A DNA stretch of 59,723 bases from positions 1-59,723 of the forward strand of contig JAADHF010000085.1 in NCBI GenBank assembly GCA_013151965.1, written 5' to 3'. Positions 1 to 8,187 of the stretch are shown here, piece by piece. A model generated the notes under the pieces. It worked only from the letters and a program-made list of their open reading frames with translations. It was not told the origin of the DNA and searched no databases. Numbering within the stretch: the stretch's first letter is position 1; each line of letters starts with the position of its first letter. The stretch is from Spirochaetota bacterium (GTDB taxonomy: Bacteria; Spirochaetota; Spirochaetia; SZUA-6). The translations under genes and the position numbers were made by a program.

Positions 1-1993
1 TTTCCCGGTAAGTACTGTTCTCCTCATAGAGCTGTCCGGTATTGTCAGCTTTACGAAAATGACGTAATGCCATTCCTTCCAGTTTAATCGGGCCTTCTCC
101 TTCATAAGTTACATTTCGTACAAGCCCTAGGGCTGCGGCTGCAGCATCAAAAATACGGCCCAGAGATGATGTCAGAGGGGTATTTATACCTTGTTTTAGA
201 ATATCCATAAGTAAATGGTACTGTTTTTCGGATAGATCCGACAGAGGTTTTAACAACCGGTAAAGATCACCGGGTTCCATTGAACCGTACAATAGTCCGG
301 CAAGAATTCTAACCGGGTTCTTTATTGCGGTTTCACCTCCGGGAAGCGGAAAATACATGAAATGCCCTAAACGTACAAAATCGGAACGTGTAGCGTGGAT
401 AAATTCGCCTCCCCAGATATTTCCGTCCGTGCCATAACCTGTGCCGTCAAAAGAAAGACCTAACACCTCATCGAGATTATGTTCCGCCATTACAGACAGA
501 ATATGTGCATGGTGATGCTGAACCTCCGTTTTTCGGGGGAAAGATGCATTACGTGCCCATTTCGAAGAATGATACCCCGGATGCATATCATAAACGACTC
601 TATCCGGCTGCACATTGTAAAGTGATAATATTTTATTTATCTGATTCTTGAATTCCGCCTCTGTAACCGGATTATCGAGGTCTCCTATATACGGCGAAAG
701 GTAAACATCATTTCCCCTTAACAGTGCAGGTGCGCTTTTTAAATCTCCTCCGATTCCGATAACAGTCTGCGGGCTGTTGTATTTGATATGGATAAGCTTC
801 GGGACAAAACCTCTGGACCTTCTTAAAATAACCCGGCCGGAATATTTTCCCCTTCTCACTATGGAATCATCGGTTCTGAAAACGATTCTCCTGTTATTGT
901 AAAGAAAAAGGTCCGCAATGCCGCCGAGTTTCTTAAGAGCGGTATTCGGATCTGTAATTATAGGTTCATCTTTAAGATTACCGGAGGTCATTATAAGGTA
1001 TCTGTAGCGTATTTTTGCATGAGGATGTAAAAAGAGCAGTAAATGAAGCGGAGTGTAGGGGAGGAAAATACCAAGTGTATTGGTGTCGGAAACCGCTTTA
1101 AAATCTTCCGGGATATTATTCTTAAATGGGAGAATTAAAATGGGACTGGCAGGGGAGGAAAGTATCTTTTTATCTTCCTCTTCCATGATGGTAAGTTCAT
1201 CCGCTGTTTCCATATCGCGAACCATCAGGGCGAAGGGTTTCTTTTCTCTTTCCTTATCGCTCCGTAATCTTAAAACCGCTTCTTCATGGAGAGGATCTGC
1301 AGCAAGGTGAAATCCTCCGATACCCTGGATGGCCACAATATTTCCATGATTTAAGGCATCGATCGTATTAAGAACAGGATCACCGGAAATTATTTTGCCC
1401 GGAGCGGAAACAAGTGTAAGTTCCGGGCCGCAGAGACTGCATGAGTTTGTCTGGGAATGGAAGCGCCTGTCCATGGGACCGGTATATTCTTTGCGGCAGC
1501 CGCTGCACTGAGGGAAATCGATCATAGAGGTTGTTTCCCTGTCAAAGGGTGTATCCTCTATGATAGAATACCTCGGTCCGCACTGTGTGCAGGTAATAAA
1601 CGGATAGAGGTACCTTCTGTTCGCGGGATTAAAAAGTTCCTCTCTGCAGTCATCACAAAGGGCAAGATCGGGAGGAATGGGGGGAAAATTATACGTAGTG
1701 GAAAGACTCTCTATTATTTTAAAGGATTCCTCGTCTTTAAGAGGAATTATTTCGGTAGTGTAGCTCTCTATCAGGGCGGAGGGCGGTAAAATATTCTTAA
1801 GTTTTTCATAGAAATTATCTGCGGTATCTTTCGGACCCTGTATTTCTGCAACGACTTCCGATCTTCTGTTCTGAACAAAACCGTTTAAATTCAGTGAGGC
1901 GGCGCATCTGTAAATAGTCGGTCTAAATCCGACACCCTGTATGATTCCCTTAAAGGTGTATCGTATCCGTATATTATTATTTTCGTAAGTAAT
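1..1993 (-). CDS. hypF: Carbamoyltransferase HypF, C-terminus cut by window edge
   Basis: HypF makes the CN ligands of the NiFe hydrogenase centre from carbamoyl phosphate, passing a thiocarbamate to HypE. Reading the minus strand gives about 664 residues of a protein usually near 750-780. Seen in order: an acylphosphatase-like domain with GIIQGVGFRP, two zinc fingers built from paired CxxC motifs (CDDC/CTQC and CSGC/CSLC), a YrdC-like domain, and a carbamoyltransferase domain with VQHHHAH and SFDGTGYGTDG. The start is unusual. In-frame stop TAA (complement of 1997-1999) lies just upstream, and no ATG, GTG or TTG occurs before the conserved N-terminal motif. An AAGGAG (complement of 2002-2007) sits 8 nt before an ATT at 1993, so ATT is the probable start. 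It serves the hydrogenase operon a few genes away but has its own promoter. Confidence 0.95.
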   Translation of the reverse strand, partial: MTYENNNIRIRYTFKGIIQGVGFRPTIYRCAASLNLNGFVQNRRSEVVAEIQGPKDTADNFYEKLKNILPPSALIESYTTEIIPLKDEESFKIIESLSTTYNFPPIPPDLALCDDCREELFNPANRRYLYPFITCTQCGPRYSIIEDTPFDRETTSMIDFPQCSGCRKEYTGPMDRRFHSQTNSCSLCGPELTLVSAPGKIISGDPVLNTIDALNHGNIVAIQGIGGFHLAADPLHEEAVLRLRSDKEREKKPFALMVRDMETADELTIMEEEDKKILSSPASPILILPFKNNIPEDFKAVSDTNTLGIFLPYTPLHLLLFLHPHAKIRYRYLIMTSGNLKDEPIITDPNTALKKLGGIADLFLYNNRRIVFRTDDSIVRRGKYSGRVILRRSRGFVPKLIHIKYNSPQTVIGIGGDLKSAPALLRGNDVYLSPYIGDLDNPVTEAEFKNQINKILSLYNVQPDRVVYDMHPGYHSSKWARNASFPRKTEVQHHHAHILSVMAEHNLDEVLGLSFDGTGYGTDGNIWGGEFIHATRSDFVRLGHFMYFPLPGGETAIKNPVRILAGLLYGSMEPGDLYRLLKPLSDLSEKQYHLLMDILKQGINTPLTSSLGRIFDAAAAALGLVRNVTYEGEGPIKLEGMALRHFRKADNTGQLYEENSTYRE

Positions 1994-2028
1994 AAATTAT
2001 TCTCCTTGCCGAATCAGCACGTACTGCT

Positions 2029-2057
2029 AATATATTTAATTTTAAGATTTAAATCAA
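2029..2057 (-). promoter_or_regulatory. Predicted sigma70 promoter of hypF
   Basis: On the minus strand TTGATT (2052-2057) and TATATT (2029-2034) are separated by 17 bp. The leader that follows contains an imperfect 16-bp inverted repeat (AGCAGTAC / GTGCTGAT) around 2020 and then AAGGAG. Seen by eye, not tested. Confidence 0.5.
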
Positions 2058-2073
2058 TAATTATCCGTAAAGA

Positions 2074-2102
2074 TTGACGATGTGTTTATTCTTATATAAA
2101 GT
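2074..2102 (+). promoter_or_regulatory. Predicted promoter of the UPRT-like gene
   Basis: TTGACG (2074-2079) is followed after 15 bp by TATAAA (2095-2100), or after 17 bp by TAAAGT (2097-2102). The same TTG could be read as a start codon of a longer ORF, but its role as a -35 element and the good ribosome site further down argue against that. Confidence 0.45.
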
Positions 2103-2127
2103 GGTAAGAAATTTCCGGAGGTTTTTT

Positions 2128-3201
2128 ATGAACAAAATTGTTTTAAGAGCTGATGATTTTGATGGTTATCTGACTCAGGAGGATAAAGCCAGCATAGATT
2201 TTATGGATAAGAAATATGCCGAAAACCTGCATTTTTATGAGAAACTGTTATCTGTTGGTGATAACGGGGATAAAAATAATGCCAAGGATAAACTTATTTC
2301 CCTGTATAATGAGATGGGGAAAATGATGCAGAGCATAACAAAACGGGAACCTAATATACATGTGTATTCTTTCGAAACACCTCATAGTATTCACGGTGAA
2401 GCTTCGCGTTTAATTGCAAAATTGAGGGATCCAGGGACAGAGCATCCGGAATTTGTATACTATATCCAGAGGGCGTATGAACTTCTCTTTAATCTTGCCT
2501 TCGGCGGGTCTGATGACCATAGGAAAAACTATATTTTTATCAAAACAGCGGTAAATATACCTGTTCAGCATTATGCCGTTCACAAAATACCATATGTCGA
2601 TGATAAAATAAAAAACAGTGTAATGTGTGTTATGCTCCGCGGAGCCTTACTCCCTTCCATGATAATGTCAAAGGAAATACAGGAATATTCATCAATAAAT
2701 TACGTTACTCCCTTTGCTCTTTTTAAGATACACCGTGATGATACAAAGGAAGAACATAATATGGAGTATATACTCGATCTGGAAAGATCTCATTTTAATC
2801 TGGAACAGCTCGACGGGAAAGATCTCGTTTTCGCCGATCCGATGAACGCAACAGGCGGAAGTCTTATTACAATAATACATTACCTGAAAAAAATGAACAT
2901 CAAACCGAAATCGATACGGTTCTTTAACGTTATATCCGTATTAAAAGGCTCGTTAAGGATCGTAAGAGCGGTTGAAAACGCAGAGATATACACCCTATGG
3001 ATGGATCCTGCTCTGAACAAAAAAGCTTACATTGTTCCCGGATTGGGCGACGCCGGTGATAGAATAAACGGTGCAGACAGCAGCGATAATCCGAGAGACA
3101 TGATCCAGTTAATAGCAGACTATGGTGTAAATATCATTTCCCTCTATAAATCTCAGGTGCGGAAAATAGAAGAAACTGTCCTGTACAGATCCGGGCAGTA
3201 G
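2128..3201 (+). CDS. Uracil phosphoribosyltransferase-like protein with N-terminal extension
   Basis: The C-terminal half looks like uracil phosphoribosyltransferase (UMP from uracil and PRPP). RGALLPS resembles the family's RAG region, DPMNATGGS (about residues 237-245) is the PRPP-binding loop, and PGLGDAGDR (304-312) is the uracil-site motif. The protein is 357 residues, whereas ordinary UPRT is near 210. About 140 N-terminal residues are a helical, charged region I do not recognise, and about 35 residues follow the uracil-site motif. Start ATG at 2128 was chosen for the GGAGG 6 nt upstream; an upstream TTG at 2074 belongs to the promoter. It is flanked by minus-strand hydrogenase genes and converges on the response regulator. 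Pyrimidine salvage is likely, but a divergent substrate or a regulatory role cannot be excluded. Confidence 0.75.
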   Translation: MNKIVLRADDFDGYLTQEDKASIDFMDKKYAENLHFYEKLLSVGDNGDKNNAKDKLISLYNEMGKMMQSITKREPNIHVYSFETPHSIHGEASRLIAKLRDPGTEHPEFVYYIQRAYELLFNLAFGGSDDHRKNYIFIKTAVNIPVQHYAVHKIPYVDDKIKNSVMCVMLRGALLPSMIMSKEIQEYSSINYVTPFALFKIHRDDTKEEHNMEYILDLERSHFNLEQLDGKDLVFADPMNATGGSLITIIHYLKKMNIKPKSIRFFNVISVLKGSLRIVRAVENAEIYTLWMDPALNKKAYIVPGLGDAGDRINGADSSDNPRDMIQLIADYGVNIISLYKSQVRKIEETVLYRSGQ

Positions 3202-3218
3202 AATACTACTACTGTCCC
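3193..3218 (+). terminator. Possible terminator between convergent genes
   Basis: GGGCAGTAG (3193-3201) pairs with CTACTGTCCC (3209-3218) with one bulge and a 7-nt loop, followed by a short T-rich stretch. The stem covers the stop codons of both convergent genes. The T tract is weak. Confidence 0.4.
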
Positions 3219-3595
3219 AGGTTTTCTCTTACTTTATCTATCAGAACCTTCGGATCTATGGGTTTTTCGAGAAATTCATTTACAGGAAGAAAAGCCTCGT
3301 CCCTTTCCCTGTCAAAGGAAAAGCCTGTTTTCCGGGATACACTTGTTGCCATTATAATGGGCAGATCCGAGAGATCGGCATCATTCCTGACCTTGTATGC
3401 CACCTGAAATCCTTCGTCATCCGTATTCATCATAACATCGAGAATCATGAGATCAGGTTTTTCTGCTCTGGCCATTTTTAAGCCGTCTTCTCCGTTTGTT
3501 GCCCATAATACCTGGTATCCTTCGCTTTCGAGGACAATTTTCATAGATTCAAAAATATCCTTATCATCGTCAACTATTAATATCTTTTTATTCAT
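3209..3595 (-). CDS. Single-domain response regulator of the hydrogenase operon
   Basis: A 128-residue CheY-like receiver with no output domain. The acidic cluster D9-D11, the phosphorylatable Asp at D53 in LDVMM, the T84/S85 switch and K111 in the EKP motif are all visible. A short insertion (NTDDEG) follows the phosphorylation loop. Its ATG overlaps the stop of the maturation protease gene by 4 bp, so it is the last gene of the hydrogenase operon. No histidine kinase lies beside it. A receiver alone must act by protein contact, so it may couple hydrogenase output to chemotaxis or another kinase. That is inference. Confidence 0.88.
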   Translation of the reverse strand: MNKKILIVDDDKDIFESMKIVLESEGYQVLWATNGEDGLKMARAEKPDLMILDVMMNTDDEGFQVAYKVRNDADLSDLPIIMATSVSRKTGFSFDRERDEAFLPVNEFLEKPIDPKVLIDKVRENLGQ

Positions 3596-4140
3596 ATCAG
3601 TTTTTTTACCTCCTCTAAGATCTTTTGTACAATTTCATCGGTTCTGGATAATATTTTACGGGATATAGTATCTCCGTGTCCGGTATTATCAAGCTGAATA
3701 CCAATTATTCTAATATTTTCCGAAAAACCGAGGGTCTCCGCCATAATTAAAACTTGAGAAATATTAAAACCATGTGTAGAAACGGTTCGTAAAGATACGG
3801 AATCTTTAAGATCGGATATTTTCAGAACACAATATGAACCTGCCTTAAGACCCATTTCCGCGGCATCGATTATAATAACAGGATTCCCTTCGACAATTAT
3901 CGAACCTGCAAGCACAGGATCATGCGAAGCATCGATGAGCTGAATATTTATGCTGCATGCATCCATGACAGGTCCTAATATGTCCGAAAACCTTTCCCTT
4001 AAATATTCAATAATATATGGACCTGCTGCATCGTCTCCCCTGAAACTGTTTCCGATTCCAATTATAGAGATGTTTTTTTGTAAGATGCCGGTATCATTTA
4101 AAACCGTCAAAATATTTTCCTTATACAGGCTATTCCACAT
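3592..4140 (-). CDS. Hydrogenase maturation endopeptidase (HycI/HyaD family, M52)
   Basis: This protease removes the C-terminal tail of a NiFe hydrogenase large subunit once nickel is inserted. The 182-residue protein carries GIGNSFRGDD (residues 28-37), the IDA aspartate at D92 and STHG histidine H123. These match the family's three nickel-sensing ligands in order. It has about 20 extra N-terminal residues before the usual start of the fold. It overlaps the large-subunit gene upstream by 11 bp and the response regulator downstream by 4 bp, so translation is probably coupled. Its natural substrate is the adjacent HydA, which keeps a tail after its last ligand motif. Confidence 0.9.
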   Translation of the reverse strand: MWNSLYKENILTVLNDTGILQKNISIIGIGNSFRGDDAAGPYIIEYLRERFSDILGPVMDACSINIQLIDASHDPVLAGSIIVEGNPVIIIDAAEMGLKAGSYCVLKISDLKDSVSLRTVSTHGFNISQVLIMAETLGFSENIRIIGIQLDNTGHGDTISRKILSRTDEIVQKILEEVKKLI

Positions 4141-5440
4141 ATTTTACATCTAAAAAATGTACGGAACATGAGATACACGGATCGTAAGCCCTTACAAGCA
4201 TTTCGAGTGTAAGTGTCATTTTATCTTTATCAAAGTTGTTGGCTATCATCCAGGGAACGAGTTCTCGCATATCGTCATCGATATTCTGTGCATTCTGGTT
4301 TGTGGGAATAACACAGTTAGCCTTTACAATACGTCCCCTGTTGTCATATGTGTATTCATGGAAAAGGATGCCCCGCGGCACTTCCGTGCAGCCCACACCT
4401 GTTCCCTCATGAAGTTTAGCCGGAACGAAGGGGCGTTCCGCTTTTATTCCCGTAGTAAGAAGCGTATCGAGTATTTTTATTGATTCTTCCGTAACGTGAA
4501 TGGTTTCTATAAGCTGAGCAACCGTATTAAGAAAAGGATTGGCAACTATCGGTTTCATGCCAAGAGCATCGGCAACTTCTCTGGCCAGCGGATTAAGCTT
4601 GCCGTAATTGTTATTAAGCCGTGCCAGAGCACCCACAGCATATGATGAACGTTTGTGTTTTGCATGTTTTGCCGTGGAATGAGAAACAACAAATTCATTT
4701 GTAATACTCAGATAATCTTTTTCCGGGGTTAATCCGGTATCAGTAGATGAAACATCACCGTCATAGAATGCATATTCATTGTCTGTCTTAAGTCCTATGT
4801 ATTCGGTTTCCCTGCTAAAGGCAGGAAACTTATCTGCAAGTGATTTTAAAAGTTCAAATGAAGTTTTCGCATCCGGGACCATCTGATTCTCTAATTTATC
4901 TTTTATCCATAGGAGCTGTTCCCTGGTCGGAAGTTTTGTAAAACCTCCCGGAACAAGACGATTCGGGTGAATTGTTCTTCCGCCGATTATATCGCATATG
5001 TCATTGGAAAGACGTTTCATTCTTAAAGCCATTTTTATAGTCTCCGGATGTGTTTTTGCCAGCGGAATAACGGATGGAGCACTAAAAAGGTCCGGTGCTG
5101 CAAGGAAAAATATATGCAGAATATGACTCTGCATTGTAGCACCGTAAACTAAAAGTTTCCGCAGCGTAACTGTCTGATCACTGACATCGAAAGCCAGTGC
5201 TTTTTCTGTTGCTTTTACGGAGGTTATCTGGTGGCCGACGGAACAGATACCGCAAATTCTGGAGCTTATAACTGCTGCGTCCGTATATAAGTAGCCTTTC
5301 ATCATAGCTTCGAAGTACCGCGGAGGCTCGACAATTTCAAGAACGGATTTAATAAGTTTACCCTCTTTTAAATCAACCGCAATAGTGCCGTGACCTTCGA
5401 CACGGGTTACATAGGGAACTCTTATAGAGAGGTTATTCAT
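4130..5440 (-). CDS. hydA: NiFe hydrogenase large (alpha) subunit, group 3b
   Basis: Catalytic subunit of a cytoplasmic bidirectional NAD(P)-linked hydrogenase. The four nickel-ligating cysteines are present: C63 and C66 in RICGIC near the N-terminus, and C422 and C425 in DPCISC near the end. RVEGHG (13-18) is also typical. Histidine 428 closes the C-terminal motif and is followed by an 8-residue tail, the expected substrate of the maturation protease encoded directly downstream. At 436 residues it is the usual length for the sulfhydrogenase alpha subunit. It overlaps hydD by 8 bp. The gene order beta-gamma-delta-alpha matches the Pyrococcus soluble hydrogenase operon. Confidence 0.95.
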   Translation of the reverse strand: MNNLSIRVPYVTRVEGHGTIAVDLKEGKLIKSVLEIVEPPRYFEAMMKGYLYTDAAVISSRICGICSVGHQITSVKATEKALAFDVSDQTVTLRKLLVYGATMQSHILHIFFLAAPDLFSAPSVIPLAKTHPETIKMALRMKRLSNDICDIIGGRTIHPNRLVPGGFTKLPTREQLLWIKDKLENQMVPDAKTSFELLKSLADKFPAFSRETEYIGLKTDNEYAFYDGDVSSTDTGLTPEKDYLSITNEFVVSHSTAKHAKHKRSSYAVGALARLNNNYGKLNPLAREVADALGMKPIVANPFLNTVAQLIETIHVTEESIKILDTLLTTGIKAERPFVPAKLHEGTGVGCTEVPRGILFHEYTYDNRGRIVKANCVIPTNQNAQNIDDDMRELVPWMIANNFDKDKMTLTLEMLVRAYDPCISCSVHFLDVKYVE

Positions 5441-6188
5441 AGCTCTTCTCCTCCATATTTACATAGTTTGTATTAAACATATAGAATCGTTTTTTTATCT
5501 GGTCTATGGACAGCTTATACTTTTCCATTACATCCTTAGCTGCATTTTTATTAAGATCCGGTACCAGTCCCCTGCATCCGTAGCAGTAGTGTCCGTTTGT
5601 CGGGCATGCTGCTCTGCATCCCGCACGTGTAATCGGTCCCATACATACAACTCCGTAATCGTAAAGACATTCGTTCTCTTTTGCCTTACATTCCGCGCAT
5701 ACCGAATATTCCGGTATTTCCGGTATTTTACCTGTAAGGAGTGCACTTAATACTCTTTTAAATTCCTGATTATCCATCGGGCAGCCCGGTATAACATAAT
5801 CGACTTTGACAACATCGGATACTGCCTGTGCTTTTATCGACGGAAACAGATATTTGTCGTTTCCGTAAACAGCTTCCCTTACCTCATCCTGATCCATATT
5901 ATTTCTGATTGCATTAATGCCTCCGATATGGGCGCAGGAACCGAGAGCTACGACTATTTGGGCCTGGCGTCTTATTTTATGTATTCTCTCCACACAGTGA
6001 GGGGTGCTTATAGAACCTTCGATAAAAGCGATCTCGTAATCTTCGCCGTGGTTGGAGATTGCTTCCCTGAAGTTAACGATGTCCACAAGTTCAAGTATGT
6101 CAAGAAGATCATTTTCGAGGTTGAGCTTCGAAAGCTGACATCCCTCACAGCTTGTAAAATCAAAAAATGCTACTTTTGGTTTACCCAT
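5433..6188 (-). CDS. hydD: NiFe hydrogenase small (delta) subunit, group 3b
   Basis: Electron-transfer small subunit that carries iron-sulfur clusters to the NiFe site in HydA. The 251-residue protein begins with the proximal-cluster motif TSCEGC (C14, C17), with further ligands in LGSCAH and PGCPMD. A cysteine-rich C-terminal part (CAECKAKENEC, CRAAC, CYGC) fits additional 4Fe-4S clusters. It has no twin-arginine signal, so the enzyme is cytoplasmic, unlike group 1 uptake hydrogenases. It is translationally coupled to hydG (stop and start share 6188) and overlaps hydA by 8 bp. Confidence 0.94.
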   Translation of the reverse strand: MGKPKVAFFDFTSCEGCQLSKLNLENDLLDILELVDIVNFREAISNHGEDYEIAFIEGSISTPHCVERIHKIRRQAQIVVALGSCAHIGGINAIRNNMDQDEVREAVYGNDKYLFPSIKAQAVSDVVKVDYVIPGCPMDNQEFKRVLSALLTGKIPEIPEYSVCAECKAKENECLYDYGVVCMGPITRAGCRAACPTNGHYCYGCRGLVPDLNKNAAKDVMEKYKLSIDQIKKRFYMFNTNYVNMEEKSYE

Positions 6189-7018
6189 TATATCGCCTCC
6201 TTGAGGTCTTCTATATAAGCGTAGTTAAATACAGGCCCTTCCTGGCACACATAAATATTATTGATCTGGCAATGCCCGCATTTGCCGACTCCGCACTTCA
6301 TTTTTCTTTCGAGTGAAACATACAGCTGGTTGTCCTTTAACCCTTTGGACCGGAGGGAAAGAATAACGAATTTATACATAATAGGCGGACCGCAGACAGC
6401 GGCAATCGTGTTATGCAGATCGAGTTTTAAATCAGGGATAAGTGTTGTTATGACACCGACATTCCCATTCCATCCGCTTGTTTTTCTATCCACCGTAACA
6501 TGATATTCTATATCATTCCGGCTTTCCCATGTTTCCAGTTCATTGCGGAAAAGAAACTCTTCTTTTGTTTTGGAACCGTATAGTATAATAACTCTGCCGT
6601 ATTTTTTTCTCTCGGCAGGATCGATAATTGTATTTATCAAAGACCTTAACGGAACAAGTCCGATTCCGCCGGCGATAATGACAATATCTTTGCCTTCGAA
6701 ATCTTTCGTTTTAAAACCATGTCCGAAGGGTCCTCTTATCCCCAGTTTGTCTCCCGCTTTAAGTTTCTGCATAGCCTGAGTTACATTACCGACACTTCTT
6801 ACAACCATCTCGAATGAACCCTTTTTGAGATGTGATGATGAAACGGATATGGGTGCTTCTCCGATTCCGAAAACAGAAACTTCCACAAATTGACCCGGCT
6901 CATGCCCAAGGTCTCTGCCGCCTGGAAGTTTAATATCGTAGAAAGTTTCCAATTCTGTCATTCTTTCTATTCTTATGATGTCTGCAACTTCCGGTACATA
7001 TATATTTTTCGCTTCCAT
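6188..7018 (-). CDS. hydG: Sulfhydrogenase-type gamma subunit, FAD/NAD(P)H-binding
   Basis: Flavoprotein subunit that exchanges electrons with NAD(P)H. The ferredoxin-reductase-like fold shows RGPFG (95-99) in the flavin domain, GGIG (117-120) in the nucleotide domain and CGPP (209-212) as the nicotinamide motif. A C-terminal 2Fe-2S site is formed by C242, C247, C250 and C258. At 276 residues it has family length. It lies 10 bp after hydB and abuts hydD. Preference for NAD or NADP cannot be read reliably from the sequence; group 3b enzymes usually use NADP. Confidence 0.93.
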   Translation of the reverse strand: MEAKNIYVPEVADIIRIERMTELETFYDIKLPGGRDLGHEPGQFVEVSVFGIGEAPISVSSSHLKKGSFEMVVRSVGNVTQAMQKLKAGDKLGIRGPFGHGFKTKDFEGKDIVIIAGGIGLVPLRSLINTIIDPAERKKYGRVIILYGSKTKEEFLFRNELETWESRNDIEYHVTVDRKTSGWNGNVGVITTLIPDLKLDLHNTIAAVCGPPIMYKFVILSLRSKGLKDNQLYVSLERKMKCGVGKCGHCQINNIYVCQEGPVFNYAYIEDLKEAI

Positions 7019-7027
7019 CGTAACCTC

Positions 7028-8020
7028 CTATAAAAGGGCATTCATAACATCAGTGATACTGATGTCAGCCGTGCATTGTCTTATACATCTGCCGCAGCCT
7101 ACGCAGAACGGTCTGTCTCTGTCATCCATAATATAAGCAAATTTCCTCGACATTCTATGACGAACTCTGTCGTATCTTTTTTCTCTAAAGGCTTCACCAC
7201 CGGCCACTTCCGTAAAACCGAGTATCTGGCATGAATCCCATCTTCTGGAACGAGCGCCCTGGTCGGTGCCGAGAACAACCTCATCTGAAACATCAAAACA
7301 GTAGCACGTGGGACAGACAAGATTGCAGGTACCGCAGGAGTAACATTTCTTTGATGTTTCTTTCCAGACCGGATGGTTATATGCACCATGGAATATTTCC
7401 CGTATTCCTGCCACGGATTGTTTCAGTTTATTCTTAAAGTGAACAACAGGATCACCGTCATAGCTGCAGTCTTCAAGGAATTCGGACCATTGAGATACAA
7501 TATTTTTACCCTTATCAGTAAGAGCTTCCACTCTGTAATGGCCGTTGTATTTTGTAAGAAAGATATCAAATCCCTCTTTAAGGTCTGTCGGTATCCCTAC
7601 CGATTCTGCAAAATGATAATCATCAGGTGTATATGTTACACCGATAAAAATATTATTTTCCCTTTTTTTCAGGTATGTCGCATCCTTTACACCTGTGCCG
7701 AATGCATAATCGAGACGAAGGATACCCTGAAGCTCATAGTTGTGAATTCCGAAAAAGACAGTTGGTTCGGATTCGATTTCCGGTTCCTGATATTCCCGTT
7801 TTTTTAGATTGTATTTGACAATAACCTCATCCGGCGGAAGGAAAAACTTCTTAAGAGGGAGTATTGTCGTATTATAATCCAACACAACTTCCTGCGGGTT
7901 ACCTATTTTTTTAAATACGAATGTTTTACCCTTTGGAACAGGAGCAATGACTCTGTATTTCGCTTTAAGTAATGAAACAGCGTCAGGTATCTTTTCTCTG
8001 GCAATCGCTTTAGAAGACAT
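7028..8020 (-). CDS. hydB: Sulfhydrogenase-type beta subunit, 4Fe-4S protein
   Basis: First gene of the hydrogenase operon. The 330-residue protein has two C-terminal 4Fe-4S binding sites: C226, C229, C232, C236 and C306, C309, C312, C316. It relays electrons between HydG and HydD. In Pyrococcus the beta and gamma subunits also reduce sulfur or polysulfide; whether that holds here is unknown. The start is supported by AAGGAGG 5 nt upstream of ATG. A sigma70-like promoter and a symmetrical element lie in the 167-bp space shared with the divergent membrane-protein gene. Confidence 0.93.
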   Translation of the reverse strand: MSSKAIAREKIPDAVSLLKAKYRVIAPVPKGKTFVFKKIGNPQEVVLDYNTTILPLKKFFLPPDEVIVKYNLKKREYQEPEIESEPTVFFGIHNYELQGILRLDYAFGTGVKDATYLKKRENNIFIGVTYTPDDYHFAESVGIPTDLKEGFDIFLTKYNGHYRVEALTDKGKNIVSQWSEFLEDCSYDGDPVVHFKNKLKQSVAGIREIFHGAYNHPVWKETSKKCYSCGTCNLVCPTCYCFDVSDEVVLGTDQGARSRRWDSCQILGFTEVAGGEAFREKRYDRVRHRMSRKFAYIMDDRDRPFCVGCGRCIRQCTADISITDVMNALL

Positions 8021-8053
8021 AGCACCTCCTTGATAAATAAGATAATCGAGACT

Positions 8054-8082
8054 AAATTATCATTATTCATCGTTATAGTCAA
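8054..8082 (-). promoter_or_regulatory. Predicted promoter of the hydrogenase operon
   Basis: On the minus strand TTGACT (8077-8082) and TAATTT (8054-8059) are 17 bp apart, with the transcript expected to begin near 8047, about 27 nt before hydB. The -10 element is only fair. Confidence 0.45.
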
Positions 8083-8107
8083 GTAATTAAGAGTAATAAT
8101 TATTAAT

Positions 8108-8125
8108 TCGTGCAATTATACACGA
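8108..8125. promoter_or_regulatory. Inverted repeat TCGTG-N8-CACGA, possible operator
   Basis: A 5-bp dyad with 8-bp spacing lies about 26 bp upstream of the hydrogenase -35 element. GTG-N8-CAC is the half-site geometry of both CRP/FNR-type and Rex-type operators, though it matches neither consensus fully. A 12-bp AT-rich palindrome (8094-8105) lies between it and the promoter. Function is inferred only. Confidence 0.3.
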
Positions 8126-8187
8126 TATAAATATTACAATCCCTTTTTTAATTAAATAGTGTTTACGGTTGAATCTTCTAAAAAGAC

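Noticed and set aside
1457-1789. A 110-codon plus-strand ORF.
   Set aside because: Antisense to hypF zinc-finger region; no motif, no ribosome site.
2074-2127. An 18-residue N-terminal extension of the UPRT-like protein starting at TTG 2074.
   Set aside because: TTG 2074 is the -35 element; ATG 2128 has a well-placed GGAGG.
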